From an uncultured Oscillospiraceae bacterium (GTDB lineage Bacteria > Bacillota > Clostridia > Oscillospirales > Oscillospiraceae): a stretch of 42,808 nt of DNA. Shown here one piece after another: positions 1-8,459 of the stretch. The position numbers and the translations under genes were made by a program. The stretch covers positions 1 through 42,808 of the forward strand of contig CANQSU010000002.1 in the NCBI GenBank assembly GCA_947626585.1, in the 5' to 3' direction. The notes under the pieces were generated by a model that saw nothing but the letters and a program-made list of their open reading frames with translations, was not told the origin of the DNA and made no database searches. Position 1 is the first letter of the stretch, and each line of letters begins with the position of its first letter.

Positions 1-989
1 TCGCCGCCGCCATCAGGGATCGCTGTCCCAGGGCGTGGGTGTTGAATCTCACGAATCCCATGAGCGCCTGCGTCAAGGCGCTGTATCAGGTATTTCCGGA
101 GATCCGCGCTTTTGGGTGCTGTCACGAGGTGTTCCACACACAGGATCTTCTGTGCCGCGTCCTGAAGGAGGGGACCGGAGTCGACGCCGCCCGCCGGGAC
201 ATCTGGACCGACGTCTCCGGAGTCAACCACTTCACCTGGATCACCGGGGCGAAATATAAAAACATCGACATTATGGCTCTGCTCCCCGATTTTGTGGAAC
301 GCCACTTTGAGGAGGGCTATAACGAGTCCGGCCCGGTAGACGACTACCTGACCAACACCTTCTCCTACGCCAACCGGGTAAAAATGGACCTGTGGCTGCG
401 TTACGGCGCTCTGGGCGCGGCGGGCGATCGGCACCTGGTGGAGTTTTTGAACAACACCTGGTATCTCAAGGACCCGGAGACGGTGAAAAAGTGGAAATTC
501 GCCCTGACCACCGTGGACTGGCGGGAGGCCAATCAGGCCCGGCGGATCGCGGACTCCATAGAGATGGCCGAGGGCCGGAGGGAGATCCCCCTCAAGCCCT
601 CCGGTGAGGAGCTGGTGCGGATCCTCAGGGGCCTTACCGGTCTTGAGACCGTGGTCACCAACGTAAACTTTCCCAACCGGGGCCAGATGCCGGGGATCCC
701 CCTGGGGGCCATCGTGGAGACCAACTGTGTCTTTACCCACGACACCGTCTCCCCCGTCACCGCCCCTCCCCTGCCCCTGGGCGCGCTGTCGCTGGTCCGG
801 CGCTGTTCGGACAACATCGACCTTGTCTGCGAGGGCATAGCCCGGCGCGACATGACCAGGATCTTCACCGCCTTCCTGAACCAGCCCCTGTGTTCCACCC
901 TTGACCTCCGCGACGCCAGGGAGCTTTTTACCCGCATGTGCCGCAATACCCGGGAGTATCTGGATCCGTATTATCCGTATCTCTGGTGA
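1..989 (+). CDS. GH4 family NAD-dependent glycosidase, C-terminal part (CHEV subgroup, alpha-glucuronidase/galacturonidase-like)
   Basis: This is a family 4 glycoside hydrolase, a cytoplasmic enzyme that uses NAD+ and a divalent metal for redox-assisted hydrolysis of glycosides. The reading frame is open from base 3 through the window edge, so the N-terminal NAD-binding Rossmann part is missing. The TTG at 39 chosen by the ORF track is internal, because the upstream residues (AWVLNLTNPMS) match the conserved GH4 'NPM' region. The metal-binding cysteine motif reads GCCHEVFHTQ. As I recall, CHEV marks the uronidase subgroup, as opposed to CHSV for alpha-galactosidases. VSGVNHFTW is the second conserved GH4 block. 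The gene converges on the spoVT 3' end and shares a terminator with it. The family is certain; uronide specificity is inferred from the motif alone. Confidence 0.88.
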   Translation, partial: AAAIRDRCPRAWVLNLTNPMSACVKALYQVFPEIRAFGCCHEVFHTQDLLCRVLKEGTGVDAARRDIWTDVSGVNHFTWITGAKYKNIDIMALLPDFVERHFEEGYNESGPVDDYLTNTFSYANRVKMDLWLRYGALGAAGDRHLVEFLNNTWYLKDPETVKKWKFALTTVDWREANQARRIADSIEMAEGRREIPLKPSGEELVRILRGLTGLETVVTNVNFPNRGQMPGIPLGAIVETNCVFTHDTVSPVTAPPLPLGALSLVRRCSDNIDLVCEGIARRDMTRIFTAFLNQPLCSTLDLRDARELFTRMCRNTREYLDPYYPYLW

Positions 990-998
990 TGGAATCGC

Positions 999-1035
999 AA
1001 AAATCCGACAGTCCTGAATGACTGTCGGATTTTTT
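999..1035. terminator. Bidirectional intrinsic terminator between the GH4 gene and spoVT 3' end
   Basis: A 15-bp stem (AAAAATCCGACAGTC with its complement) around a 6-base loop has A/T runs on both sides. It lies between two convergent genes, 10 bases after the GH4 stop and 17 bases beyond the recombinase-SpoVT stop, so it can serve both strands. Confidence 0.9.
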
Positions 1036-1051
1036 GCGTTGAATATTCGTA

Positions 1052-1495
1052 TCAGTTTTCCATCTGTTTCCCAAGAAAAGCGGCCACGGTTTGGGCAAGC
1101 TTGTACTCCACCTCGCCCACGGTGTTGTCGCCCTCGGCAAAAAAGAGAACGCAGCCCATCACGTCGCCCTCGGTGAGGATGGGCGCAGCCACGGTGACGG
1201 TGTACTTGTCCACCCCGTCGGCGGGGTTGACGGCCTTTCCGCCCTGCTCGCGGTGGTAGACCTGGCGTCCCTCCATGATGGCCTCAAGCTCGCCGGAGAC
1301 CTGCTTGCCCGCCAGCTCCCGCTTTTGGACGCCGCAGACGGCGATGACGGAATCCCTGTCCGTGATGGCCGCCGCAAGGCCCGTGGTCTTGCTCAGAGTC
1401 TCCACCATCTGTCCGGCGAAATCCGCCAGGTCCCCCATGGGTGAGTACTTTTTGAATATGACTTCCCCGTCCTTCTCGGTGTAAATCTCCAGCGG
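1052..1495 (-). other. spoVT: 3' part of split spoVT (codons 33-179 of the rejoined gene, counting the shared core proline)
   Basis: These 146 codons plus the shared core proline encode most of SpoVT: the second half of the AbrB-like DNA-binding hairpin (LEIYTEKDGEVIFKKYSP) and the GAF-like effector domain (ITDRDSVIAVCGVQKREL, then PILTEGDVMGCVLFF and GEVEYKLAQTVAAFL). It closely follows my recollection of B. subtilis SpoVT from residue 33 to the end. It has no start of its own and is translated only as the tail of the recombinase while the element is present. Joined to the 33 codons at 34595-34693 it makes a full SpoVT of 179 residues. Confidence 0.93.
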
Positions 1496-3226
1496 GTCGC
1501 CGTCGCTGACAACATGGACATGGTAGATCTTGTCCCCGTGGTGAACGGAGGACTGAATGACGGCTGTTTGTGAGCTGTCCGCCATGTCCGACTCAAAAGT
1601 CGCGTTTTCCGCAAGCGTCCCGCATTTCAGGAGGCTGTCTATATCGGCCCGGAGTTCCACCTCGATGTGGTCCTCAAAGACCCGTATTTTCTTCACAATG
1701 AGCTGTATGTCGTTCCTGTCCAGCTTGTCCTTCCGGAGGATATCGTCAAAGACCTCCATGGCGGTTTTCGCCGCCCGATTGACCCGGATGATGGTGTTGC
1801 GCCTGTCGGCGGTAAGGCGAAGCTGGTTCTCGATCCCCTCCATGCGGCGAATAAGGTCCGCCTCCAGCTGGTCGTAGGTCTCCTCCAGCGTCTCCTCCCG
1901 CTCCGGGTGCTTCATGATATCCCGGATCCGCTGGCGCTTGGTGGCCCGGAGTTCCTCCCGCATGTCCTCAAGGACCTCCTCCAGATTGGCCTCCGCCCGC
2001 TCGGTCTCGGCCACGTCCTCCCGCTCGTTATTAAGCTCCTCGTTGAGCCGGTCCAGCATGGCGGAGGAGTTGTCCTTGACCTTTTGAACGTAGAGCTTCA
2101 AAAGCTCGTCCAGCTTGTCCACCCGGATATGGTGGCTTGTACACCCCTTCAGACCCCGGCGGTGGTAGAGTCCGCAACGGTAGGCGTCCCTGAGGTCGGC
2201 GCGGCTCATGGCGAACATGGGGCTTCCGCAGTCGCCGCACTCCAAAAAGCCGGAGTAGGCGTTATCGTATTTCTTCTGCCCCCGGTAGTTGGCGCGGGTC
2301 CGCTCGGCAAGCTGCGCCCGGGCGATGGCGAAGGTGCGATAGTCGATGATGGCCTGATGGTGGCGCTCGATGACGATGTGTTCCTCCGCGTCCCGCTTCA
2401 TATCCCTGCCGTTTATCTTCCGGCGGGTATATTTCCCCTGACGGAGGGTGCCGATGTAGAAGTCGTTTTTCAAAATGCCCTCGACGGTCATGATGGCCCA
2501 CTCCCGGCGGGTCTCCCGGGCGGAATCCAGGCCCTCGGCCTCCCGGCGCTGTTTTTCCGACATGCGCGGCGTGGGGACGCCCTCGTCGGTGAGGTAGTTG
2601 GCGATGCGCTTGTAGCCCCAGCCGGAGTTATAGAGTTCGAAGATCTTCCGCACGATCTGGGCCTCCGTGGGGACGACCTCAAACTCCCGCCGGTTATTCA
2701 CGATGTACCCATAGGGCGCGGCGCAGATCCACTTCCCGTCCTCCTGCCGGCGGCGAATGACGGACTTGACCTTCTTGCTGGCGTCGGTGACGGGCATCTC
2801 GTTTATGAGGAACTGGAACTGGATCTTCAGCCAGTCGTCGTCATTGGGGAAGTCGATGTTGTCCCCGATGGAGATTATCCGCACCCCGGCGTCCCGCAGG
2901 TCCTCCAGCTCCACCAGCCCCCGGCTGTTGCGCCGGGAGAAGCGGGAGAAGTCCTTCACCACCAGTATATCCAGCCGGTGTGCCGTCAGCTCCCGGCGCA
3001 TTTTCTGGTAGCCCTCCCGCTGTTCAAAGGTGTACCCGGACCGGTCCCGGTCCTCGTAGAATACAAGCCTGCTCCCCGGAAACCGCCGCTTTACAAAGTC
3101 CTCGATGATCGCCTTCTGGTTTTCAATGGACGTGTTGTCCCGGTCCAGCTCCTCGTCCACCGAGATACGGCAGTAGCCGGCGATGTCATATGTTTCTGTC
3201 AATTGAAACCACCACGCTCGTGACAT
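1052..3226 (-). CDS. Large serine recombinase fused in frame to the C-terminal 146 residues of SpoVT
   Basis: This is a TnpX/TndX-type large serine recombinase. The resolvase domain spans about residues 14-165, with the catalytic serine in YCRIS (S22) and the arginine motif KDFSRFSRRNSR. A recombinase domain follows at about 170-300. A zinc ribbon begins ECGDCGSPMF with later Cys residues at about 330-375, and a charged coiled coil covers about 395-485. A normal recombinase tail runs to about residue 573. From residue 575 (DGDPLEIYTEKDGEVIFKKY) to the end the protein is SpoVT residues 30 to the C-terminus, including its GAF-like domain and the GEVE...FLGKQMEN ending. The start is uncertain: the promoter -10 is only 13 bases above the ATG at 3226, so the TTG at 3202 is a real alternative. 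In the excised circle the SpoVT tail would be replaced by 25 other residues. The enzyme should integrate and excise the host element. Confidence 0.92.
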   Translation of the reverse strand: MSRAWWFQLTETYDIAGYCRISVDEELDRDNTSIENQKAIIEDFVKRRFPGSRLVFYEDRDRSGYTFEQREGYQKMRRELTAHRLDILVVKDFSRFSRRNSRGLVELEDLRDAGVRIISIGDNIDFPNDDDWLKIQFQFLINEMPVTDASKKVKSVIRRRQEDGKWICAAPYGYIVNNRREFEVVPTEAQIVRKIFELYNSGWGYKRIANYLTDEGVPTPRMSEKQRREAEGLDSARETRREWAIMTVEGILKNDFYIGTLRQGKYTRRKINGRDMKRDAEEHIVIERHHQAIIDYRTFAIARAQLAERTRANYRGQKKYDNAYSGFLECGDCGSPMFAMSRADLRDAYRCGLYHRRGLKGCTSHHIRVDKLDELLKLYVQKVKDNSSAMLDRLNEELNNEREDVAETERAEANLEEVLEDMREELRATKRQRIRDIMKHPEREETLEETYDQLEADLIRRMEGIENQLRLTADRRNTIIRVNRAAKTAMEVFDDILRKDKLDRNDIQLIVKKIRVFEDHIEVELRADIDSLLKCGTLAENATFESDMADSSQTAVIQSSVHHGDKIYHVHVVSDGDPLEIYTEKDGEVIFKKYSPMGDLADFAGQMVETLSKTTGLAAAITDRDSVIAVCGVQKRELAGKQVSGELEAIMEGRQVYHREQGGKAVNPADGVDKYTVTVAAPILTEGDVMGCVLFFAEGDNTVGEVEYKLAQTVAAFLGKQMEN
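1493..1524. other. Left attachment site (core plus element arm)
   Basis: The 14-bp core CGGGTCGCCGTCGC occupies 1493-1506, and the element arm CTGACAACATGGACATGGT runs from 1506 to 1524 inside the recombinase coding region. The core matches the right site exactly, and the arm matches the right arm 17/19 in inverted orientation. The outer side is ordinary spoVT coding sequence, as expected for an attB half-site. Confidence 0.88.
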
Positions 3227-3238
3227 CTTATAGATAAT

Positions 3239-3267
3239 ATTGTATCACAGGTGGGGGAATAGTGCAA
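3239..3267 (-). promoter_or_regulatory. Sigma-A-type promoter of the recombinase gene
   Basis: Reading on the minus strand, TTGCAC (3262-3267) and TACAAT (3239-3244) are separated by exactly 17 bases. The predicted transcript starts only a few bases above the ATG at 3226, which suggests either leaderless translation or use of the TTG at 3202. The -35 region shares the string TTCTCTTGCACT and a run of five C with the promoter at 8460-8488. Confidence 0.75.
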
Positions 3268-3330
3268 GAGAAATCTTATCCGCGCGCCGGCCCGCGCCTT
3301 GCCGCGACCAGCGGCAAGCTTCGGGACCAG

Positions 3331-4428
3331 TCAGCCGTATTTACGGACGACCTCCGGGAGTACCTTGCCAAGGCTGTATTGCTTCACGCTCTCTCTCGCG
3401 TTGCGGCCCAGCTCCCGCCGCGTGGAGGCGGAGCGCGTCAGGCGGCGGATGGCCCCGGCGCAGGCATCGGCGTCGCCGTAAGGGTAGAGCAGCCCCGTCA
3501 CGCCGTCCCTGATGAGGTCAACGTGGCCCTTCACGTCGGAGGCGACCACGGGCAGGCCGCGGTACATGGCCTCCATCACATTGAAGGGCAGGCCCTCGCT
3601 CCGGCTGGCGGTGACGGCGGCGTCCGCCGCGGCGTACCACGGCGCCATATCCGCGATCTGCCCGGGGAAGAGGACGCGGCGCTCAAGGCCCAGGTCCTTT
3701 GCAAGCGTCCCGCACTCCTCCAAAAGCGCGCCCTGGCCGGGGAGGAGGAGATAGCAGTCCTCCGGGAGCCTCGCCACGGCCTCGATGGCCGTCCGCTGGC
3801 TCTTGCGCCTGGAAAACTCAGCGGGGTAGACGAGGACAAAGGCCCCCTCCGGGATATTCAGCCTTCTCCGAAGCTCACGCCCATCCTCCGGGCCCGCGCC
3901 GTCAAGCTTTCCAAAGTCCACCCCCATACCGGGAATTTTAACCACGCGCTTTCCAAGCCCGTATTTTTTCGCCGTCCCGTAGTCCCACTCGTTCATGGTC
4001 ATCAGGACGTCGGTCTGCGGGGCCGTCAGGCGCTCGGCGGTGAGGAGGACGGCTTTTCGCGTTTTTGGCGTCTCATCATCAAAGAGATACCCGTGGCAGA
4101 TATACACCACTTTAGGCCTTGATTTCATCCCCTTCACCGCGAGGCGGGTGAAGAACGCCGCCAGGGAGGTGTGTGTGGAGATGAGGTCGTACTTTTCCGC
4201 TTTTATGAGCTTCCTGAGCCCGCTTGCCGCACCGAGGTTCCCGGGGGAGAACATGCTCTTCTCAAAGGGCAAGTCAATTATCCTGTCCGCGTAAGGTATT
4301 TCAGACGTCTCCCCGCCGCAGGCCACGTGGACCTCATAGCCCTGATCCCGGAACCACTTGAGATATGGAAGGTGGAAATTCCGGATATGGGAAAAGGACG
4401 AGGCGGTGAAGAGGACCTTTTGCGCCAT
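3331..4428 (-). CDS. Glycosyltransferase family 4 (GT-B fold)
   Basis: This is a retaining GT-B sugar transferase acting at the cytoplasmic face on a lipid-linked glycan. The N-terminal acceptor domain begins MAQKVLFTASSFSHIRNFHL, and ICHGYLFDDET lies mid-protein. The C-terminal nucleotide-sugar domain has the typical LVYPAEFSRRKSQ (about 175-190), LPGQGALLEE, and the E-x7-E motif EGLPFNVMEAMYRG (about 281-294). Length 365 is normal, and the ATG start has a suitable upstream site. It is the last gene of the ligase-PGT-GT unit, 2 bases after the phosphoglycosyltransferase, and probably adds the second sugar after the initiating enzyme. Donor and acceptor cannot be read from sequence. Confidence 0.9.
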   Translation of the reverse strand: MAQKVLFTASSFSHIRNFHLPYLKWFRDQGYEVHVACGGETSEIPYADRIIDLPFEKSMFSPGNLGAASGLRKLIKAEKYDLISTHTSLAAFFTRLAVKGMKSRPKVVYICHGYLFDDETPKTRKAVLLTAERLTAPQTDVLMTMNEWDYGTAKKYGLGKRVVKIPGMGVDFGKLDGAGPEDGRELRRRLNIPEGAFVLVYPAEFSRRKSQRTAIEAVARLPEDCYLLLPGQGALLEECGTLAKDLGLERRVLFPGQIADMAPWYAAADAAVTASRSEGLPFNVMEAMYRGLPVVASDVKGHVDLIRDGVTGLLYPYGDADACAGAIRRLTRSASTRRELGRNARESVKQYSLGKVLPEVVRKYG

Positions 4429-4430
4429 CC

Positions 4431-5837
4431 TTACCGCCTCACTTTCTCTTTTTCCGTGACCTCGGCGTTCAGGAACTTGCCCCCGAATACCGTCATCAGA
4501 AGGATCTGTATGTCAAACCAGACTGTCCAGTGTTCGATGTAGTATATGTCATGCTCGATCCTCGCCGGTATGGACGTGTCCCCCCGGTAGCCGTTCACCT
4601 GAGCCCAGCCGGTGATACCCGGCCGCACCTGGTGCTTGACCATGTAAAGGGGCACCTCGCGCTTGAACCGCTCCACAAAGTGGGGTATCTCCGGCCTCGG
4701 TCCCACGAGGCTCATGTCGCCCCGAAGCACGTTCCAGAATTGGGGAAGCTCGTCAAGGGAGCATTTGCGCATAAAGGAGCCAAAGGCTGTTCTTCTCCCG
4801 TCGCTGTCCCTGCTCCAGGCCGTGTCGGATTCGCCGTTTTGGCGCATGGAGCGGAATTTATACATGTAGAAGGTCTTTTTGCCCCGCCCAACGCGCTCCT
4901 GCCTGAATATGACCGGCCCGGGGGAGGTGAGCTTCACCCCAATGGCGCATATGAGCATCAGCGGCGAGGTCAGCACCAGCAGTATGGCCGACCCCACTAT
5001 GTCCATGGTTCGCTTTATGAAGGCGTTGGCCCAATTGTCCAGGGGTATGCGCCGGATATTAAGCACCGGAAGGCCGTTTAAGTCGTCAAACTGGGGATTG
5101 GAGGGCATGTACTCCGCGAAGAACGGGATGATGGAAAGCTTGACGCCCGTCTGCTCGCAGGCCGCGATCACATCCGGCATCCGGCCGTAGTCCTCCGCCT
5201 CCAGCGCCGCGATGACCTCGTCCGGCCCCGTCTCCTCTATGATCTCCTCCAGGTTCTCAAACCCGCCCAGCCATTTAAGATTGTTTTTCGACCTGTCGCG
5301 TATGCCGCAGACATACCCCACGGCACGGTACCCCAGCGCCTTGTCCCGGCGTATCTCGTTTAGGTATTTCGCCGCCAGGTGCCCGTTGCCCACGATGAGT
5401 ACATTCTTCAGGTTGTAGCCGGCTCTGCGGAACATGTGGAGGAATCTTCGCAGGATGAACCGCTTGAGGCTGAGGATACCCACATAAAGGGCAAACGCGA
5501 TGCCCAGGGCCAGCCTTGAGTAGTGTACTCCCCAGCTCAAAAACAGGAGGCTTTGCAGCAGAAGGAAGTCCAGCATGGAAGCCTCCCAGAGCCGCGCAAG
5601 CTCATGCCGCAGCCGCAGTCTCCTGAAGCTCTGGTACAGTCCGAAGGCCGCGTAGGTAAAGAGCTGTACCGCCGTGTAACCGAGCGCCAGCAGCATATAC
5701 TCTCTGAGCGTAACGCCCCGTTCACCGTTCAGGAGGATATACCTCACCCAATACGCCAGCGGGAAGGACAGGAACAAAATCAGCCCGTCGCTTATGACAT
5801 GGAGGCGGTTCAAGAGCTTCTGGTTCTCCTTTATCAT
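4431..5837 (-). CDS. Polyprenyl-phosphate sugar-1-phosphate transferase (initiating glycosyltransferase, WbaP/CpsE/WsaP type)
   Basis: This integral membrane enzyme starts glycan assembly by moving a sugar-1-phosphate from a nucleotide sugar to undecaprenyl phosphate. About four N-terminal membrane helices (residues 12-125) are followed by a Rossmann-like central domain (NVLIVGNGHLAAKYLNEI, about 145-260). A re-entrant helix at about 275-305 leads into the catalytic bacterial sugar transferase domain with KFRSMRQNGE, the CSLDELPQFWNVLRG block, GDMSLVGPRPE and RPGITGWAQVNGYRGDT. Length 468 is standard. The ATG overlaps the upstream ligase stop by 4 bases. It fits initiation of an S-layer-type or exopolysaccharide glycan; the sugar (glucose- or galactose-1-phosphate are common) is not determined. 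Confidence 0.93.
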   Translation of the reverse strand: MIKENQKLLNRLHVISDGLILFLSFPLAYWVRYILLNGERGVTLREYMLLALGYTAVQLFTYAAFGLYQSFRRLRLRHELARLWEASMLDFLLLQSLLFLSWGVHYSRLALGIAFALYVGILSLKRFILRRFLHMFRRAGYNLKNVLIVGNGHLAAKYLNEIRRDKALGYRAVGYVCGIRDRSKNNLKWLGGFENLEEIIEETGPDEVIAALEAEDYGRMPDVIAACEQTGVKLSIIPFFAEYMPSNPQFDDLNGLPVLNIRRIPLDNWANAFIKRTMDIVGSAILLVLTSPLMLICAIGVKLTSPGPVIFRQERVGRGKKTFYMYKFRSMRQNGESDTAWSRDSDGRRTAFGSFMRKCSLDELPQFWNVLRGDMSLVGPRPEIPHFVERFKREVPLYMVKHQVRPGITGWAQVNGYRGDTSIPARIEHDIYYIEHWTVWFDIQILLMTVFGGKFLNAEVTEKEKVRR

Positions 5838-8227
5838 GTCTCCCCACGCACCTTGGCTATGAAATCAACGGCCTCCTGGCTCAGCTCTATGGACCCCATG
5901 TTCTTCCCGTTCCACGCGTCCAAAAGGTCCGCTATCCTCAAAACTCCCTCTCTCAGGGTGTCGCTGCCGTCGTAATACTGCCTGAGAAGGTCGAAGGTCT
6001 CCTGCCAGCCGGAGGCGTCGGAGGATATCTGCGTCACGTGCTTTTCCGCCTGCTCGACGGCCTTCTCCGGCCGCCCGGTCTGGAGGTAGTACATGGCCAG
6101 ATAGTACGACACCGTGAAGGTGTCCTTTTTCTCCAGCCGCGCGGCGTATTTGTCCGCCCTGCTCCTGACCGCCGGGTCCACGTCGGCGCCGCCGGTGCTG
6201 ACCACGTAGGAGAGGGCGTAGCTCGTCCACTCGTAGGGGTCAAGGGACGCCGCCTTCTGGAGGCTCCGGAGCGTCTGACCGTTCTCCAGGGCCTTGTAGG
6301 CCATTATGCTCCCGGTCATCTGCACGCCGAACACGGCGAGCATCGCCGCGGCTGTCCACGCCGCCACGGTCTGAGCCCGGGGCTTCAGCTTCGGCCTGGG
6401 TATGGCCTCCCCGCAGGTGACGCCGATGACCGCCATGACGCCGAAGGCTATGGGCAGGTAGTGGTACGCGGAGAACACCAGCTCCACCGCGGCGTGGCCG
6501 GCCATGAACACCACAGCCGCGCCCAGCGACGGGGCAAGCGGATCGCCGTCCTTCTTTTTGCGCCGCTCGAATATGACGGCCGCGGCGCAGACGGCCAAAA
6601 GCCCCACAAATACAATGAGTCCGATTATCCCCTTGTCCACCATCACCTCGATGTAGTGGTTATGGACGTTCTGGGTCACGTACCAGAAGGACTGGACGCT
6701 TCGGAACTGGTCTTCAAAGCCGCTGAGGCCAAGGCCGATTATGGGACTTCGCTTAAACAGCTTCATCCCGTCCTCGAAGAACACAAGCCGCTGTATGGCG
6801 TTCTCGTTGGCAAAAAGTCCCTGGAGACGGTTGGCGATGAAGCCCGGCAGGAGCTTGTATTCAAGCGGCAGACTGCCCGAACCGTTGGCCCCCGAATAGG
6901 TCGCCGAATCGAGCTTCGCCCCGTCAGGTGAGTAGAAGTTGAAATACACCACCAGGCTCCCCTCGGGCACGGTGAAGGCCGCGCCGTCGGCGGGGCCGCT
7001 GTACAACCCCGTGCTGGTGTGCATCATCGTCTCCTGCCTGTTCTGGCTCTCGATGGACACGTTGACGGTGCCGGAGGTCTGGGCATTAAGCGTATATTCT
7101 CCCGGGTCCGGGTAGGCGGCCCTGCGAAGGCTTTCTCCGGTGCCAAGCTCCGTACCGCCGGTCCACATTACGCCCGCAGTACCGTAGGCTATGAGTACCA
7201 GCATCACCGCCGCAACCGCTATGGGCACGAGCTTCGTTTTTTTATCGAGCTTCGCCGTGAGCTTCCGGCCGGCAAATTTATCTACGGCCCACAGCGCCGC
7301 CGAGCCCAAAATGACGCACAGAAGGGGCACCGGGCGTATTCCCGTCCACGCTGTAAGGGACGTCATGGACACGGCCATGGCGGAAATCATGGTGAGGATG
7401 AGGGTCTCCAGCATCAATATGAGGGTACCCACCCGGCTCTCCCGGCGCTCGAGGATGAGATAGGCCAAAAAGGCCAGAACGATCATGCCCGTGCCGCCCA
7501 TGCTGAAGGCCAGCACGAAGGCCAGAGCGTTTATGTACAACATCACCAGCTGGACGTTCCTTCGCCAGCCGGGCTTTTCGGTGGAGGCAAGGCCCAGGGA
7601 CAACAGCGCCCCCAGTCCAACCACCCCGGCGAAGACGTTGCCGTTTCCGAAGATGGAGGTCATGCGTACGCCGGCCTCCACGCCGCCAACATTCTCATAG
7701 CCCGGGGTCAGCAGGCTCAGGAACCACAAAACAGGCCCGCTTATAATGCGCGTGGAAATCTGGTCGATGCTCACAAGTCCCGCCACCGCGCCGTAGCAGG
7801 CCAGCGCCGTGGCCATCCACCGTCCCGGCTCCCGCCCCTTTCCCGGAGCCATAACAAGGAGCGTCATTACAAGGCAGAAGGCCGTCAGCACAACTAAAAG
7901 AGCGTACAGCGCCAGCATCCCGGAGGTCCTGTACGCGGCGTACATCGCCGACAGGCCGTCCAGCAGCACGTATACGCACAGCGCGCACACCGGAAGGGAC
8001 ATCCGCGTCCTCAGGGTCTTGCGCCGGGACCACATTGCCAAAAGGGCCACTATTATAAATGTCAGCGCCACGGTTTTCAGCCGGTCGTCGTAGAAGTCAT
8101 AGCATACGCACACCCCCACGAAAAAGAGCGCCCCTATAATATATACCCCGACTCCGCGTCCCAACAGCCCGGACAGCTTATCTCCCACCGTCAGCCGGTT
8201 CTTATCCTTGTATACCTTGTGTGACAT
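5834..8227 (-). CDS. O-antigen ligase/polymerase family membrane protein (Wzy_C) with C-terminal TPR region
   Basis: This is a large polytopic membrane protein of the Wzy/WaaL superfamily. Many hydrophobic helices span about residues 30-350. A beta-rich extracytoplasmic insert with SGTVNVSIESQNRQ lies at about 355-475. The ligase core follows, with KRSPIIGLGLSGFE and HNHYIEVMVDKGIIGLIVFV at about 490-545. More helices run to about 655, and the C-terminal 140 residues look like tetratricopeptide repeats (YLAMYYLQTGRPEKAVEQAE). Enzymes of this shape polymerise lipid-linked glycan or pass it to protein; related ligases serve S-layer glycosylation in Paenibacillaceae. It heads a three-gene unit with its own promoter and an AGGAGG-like site before the ATG. 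Whether it is a polymerase, ligase or protein O-transferase is open. Confidence 0.88.
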   Translation of the reverse strand: MSHKVYKDKNRLTVGDKLSGLLGRGVGVYIIGALFFVGVCVCYDFYDDRLKTVALTFIIVALLAMWSRRKTLRTRMSLPVCALCVYVLLDGLSAMYAAYRTSGMLALYALLVVLTAFCLVMTLLVMAPGKGREPGRWMATALACYGAVAGLVSIDQISTRIISGPVLWFLSLLTPGYENVGGVEAGVRMTSIFGNGNVFAGVVGLGALLSLGLASTEKPGWRRNVQLVMLYINALAFVLAFSMGGTGMIVLAFLAYLILERRESRVGTLILMLETLILTMISAMAVSMTSLTAWTGIRPVPLLCVILGSAALWAVDKFAGRKLTAKLDKKTKLVPIAVAAVMLVLIAYGTAGVMWTGGTELGTGESLRRAAYPDPGEYTLNAQTSGTVNVSIESQNRQETMMHTSTGLYSGPADGAAFTVPEGSLVVYFNFYSPDGAKLDSATYSGANGSGSLPLEYKLLPGFIANRLQGLFANENAIQRLVFFEDGMKLFKRSPIIGLGLSGFEDQFRSVQSFWYVTQNVHNHYIEVMVDKGIIGLIVFVGLLAVCAAAVIFERRKKKDGDPLAPSLGAAVVFMAGHAAVELVFSAYHYLPIAFGVMAVIGVTCGEAIPRPKLKPRAQTVAAWTAAAMLAVFGVQMTGSIMAYKALENGQTLRSLQKAASLDPYEWTSYALSYVVSTGGADVDPAVRSRADKYAARLEKKDTFTVSYYLAMYYLQTGRPEKAVEQAEKHVTQISSDASGWQETFDLLRQYYDGSDTLREGVLRIADLLDAWNGKNMGSIELSQEAVDFIAKVRGET

Positions 8228-8459
8228 GTTCTTACCTCCCGAGTTCCTTCTCTTCAGCGGCTCCCCCGTAGCGAACCGAACGCAAAAAACGTCGCGGCCC
8301 CGCCGGAAGGCACAGCTTCAGACCTGGAAAGCGCATCACATCGTTTCCGTTGGGGATAAAAGCGGGCGACGCGTACACAGACGCCCTCCCGCCGCGCGAT
8401 CTTCAAGTGAAAAAACACTCTCCCCACCGCGAGCCCCGAAGACCCGCGGATATTGATAT
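8228..8459 (-). other. Long GC-rich 5' leader of the ligase gene
   Basis: About 230 bases of transcribed leader separate the promoter from the ligase ATG. It is GC-rich with several short complementary stretches, but I see no recognisable riboswitch and no convincing coding frame. The track ORFs here lack ribosome sites. A regulatory leader is possible but unproven. Confidence 0.35.

Noticed and set aside
1667-3223. 518-codon plus-strand ORF across the recombinase gene
   Set aside because: It is antisense to a clearly homologous recombinase frame. Its translation is proline/valine/leucine-rich without any recognisable domain, a GC-rich shadow. The same reasoning removes the long plus ORFs at 3262, 6038, 7019, 13812, 26272, 36031, 39675 and 41048.
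3298-3325. Hairpin CTTGCCGC...GCGGCAAG after the GT4 as a terminator
   Set aside because: The stem is real, but no T run follows on the minus strand, so termination there is not supported.
8228-8459. Riboswitch or LoaP/ops-type antitermination element in the ligase leader
   Set aside because: No aptamer core or known antitermination hairpin could be recognised by eye, and no NusG-like gene is present; kept only as an unassigned leader.
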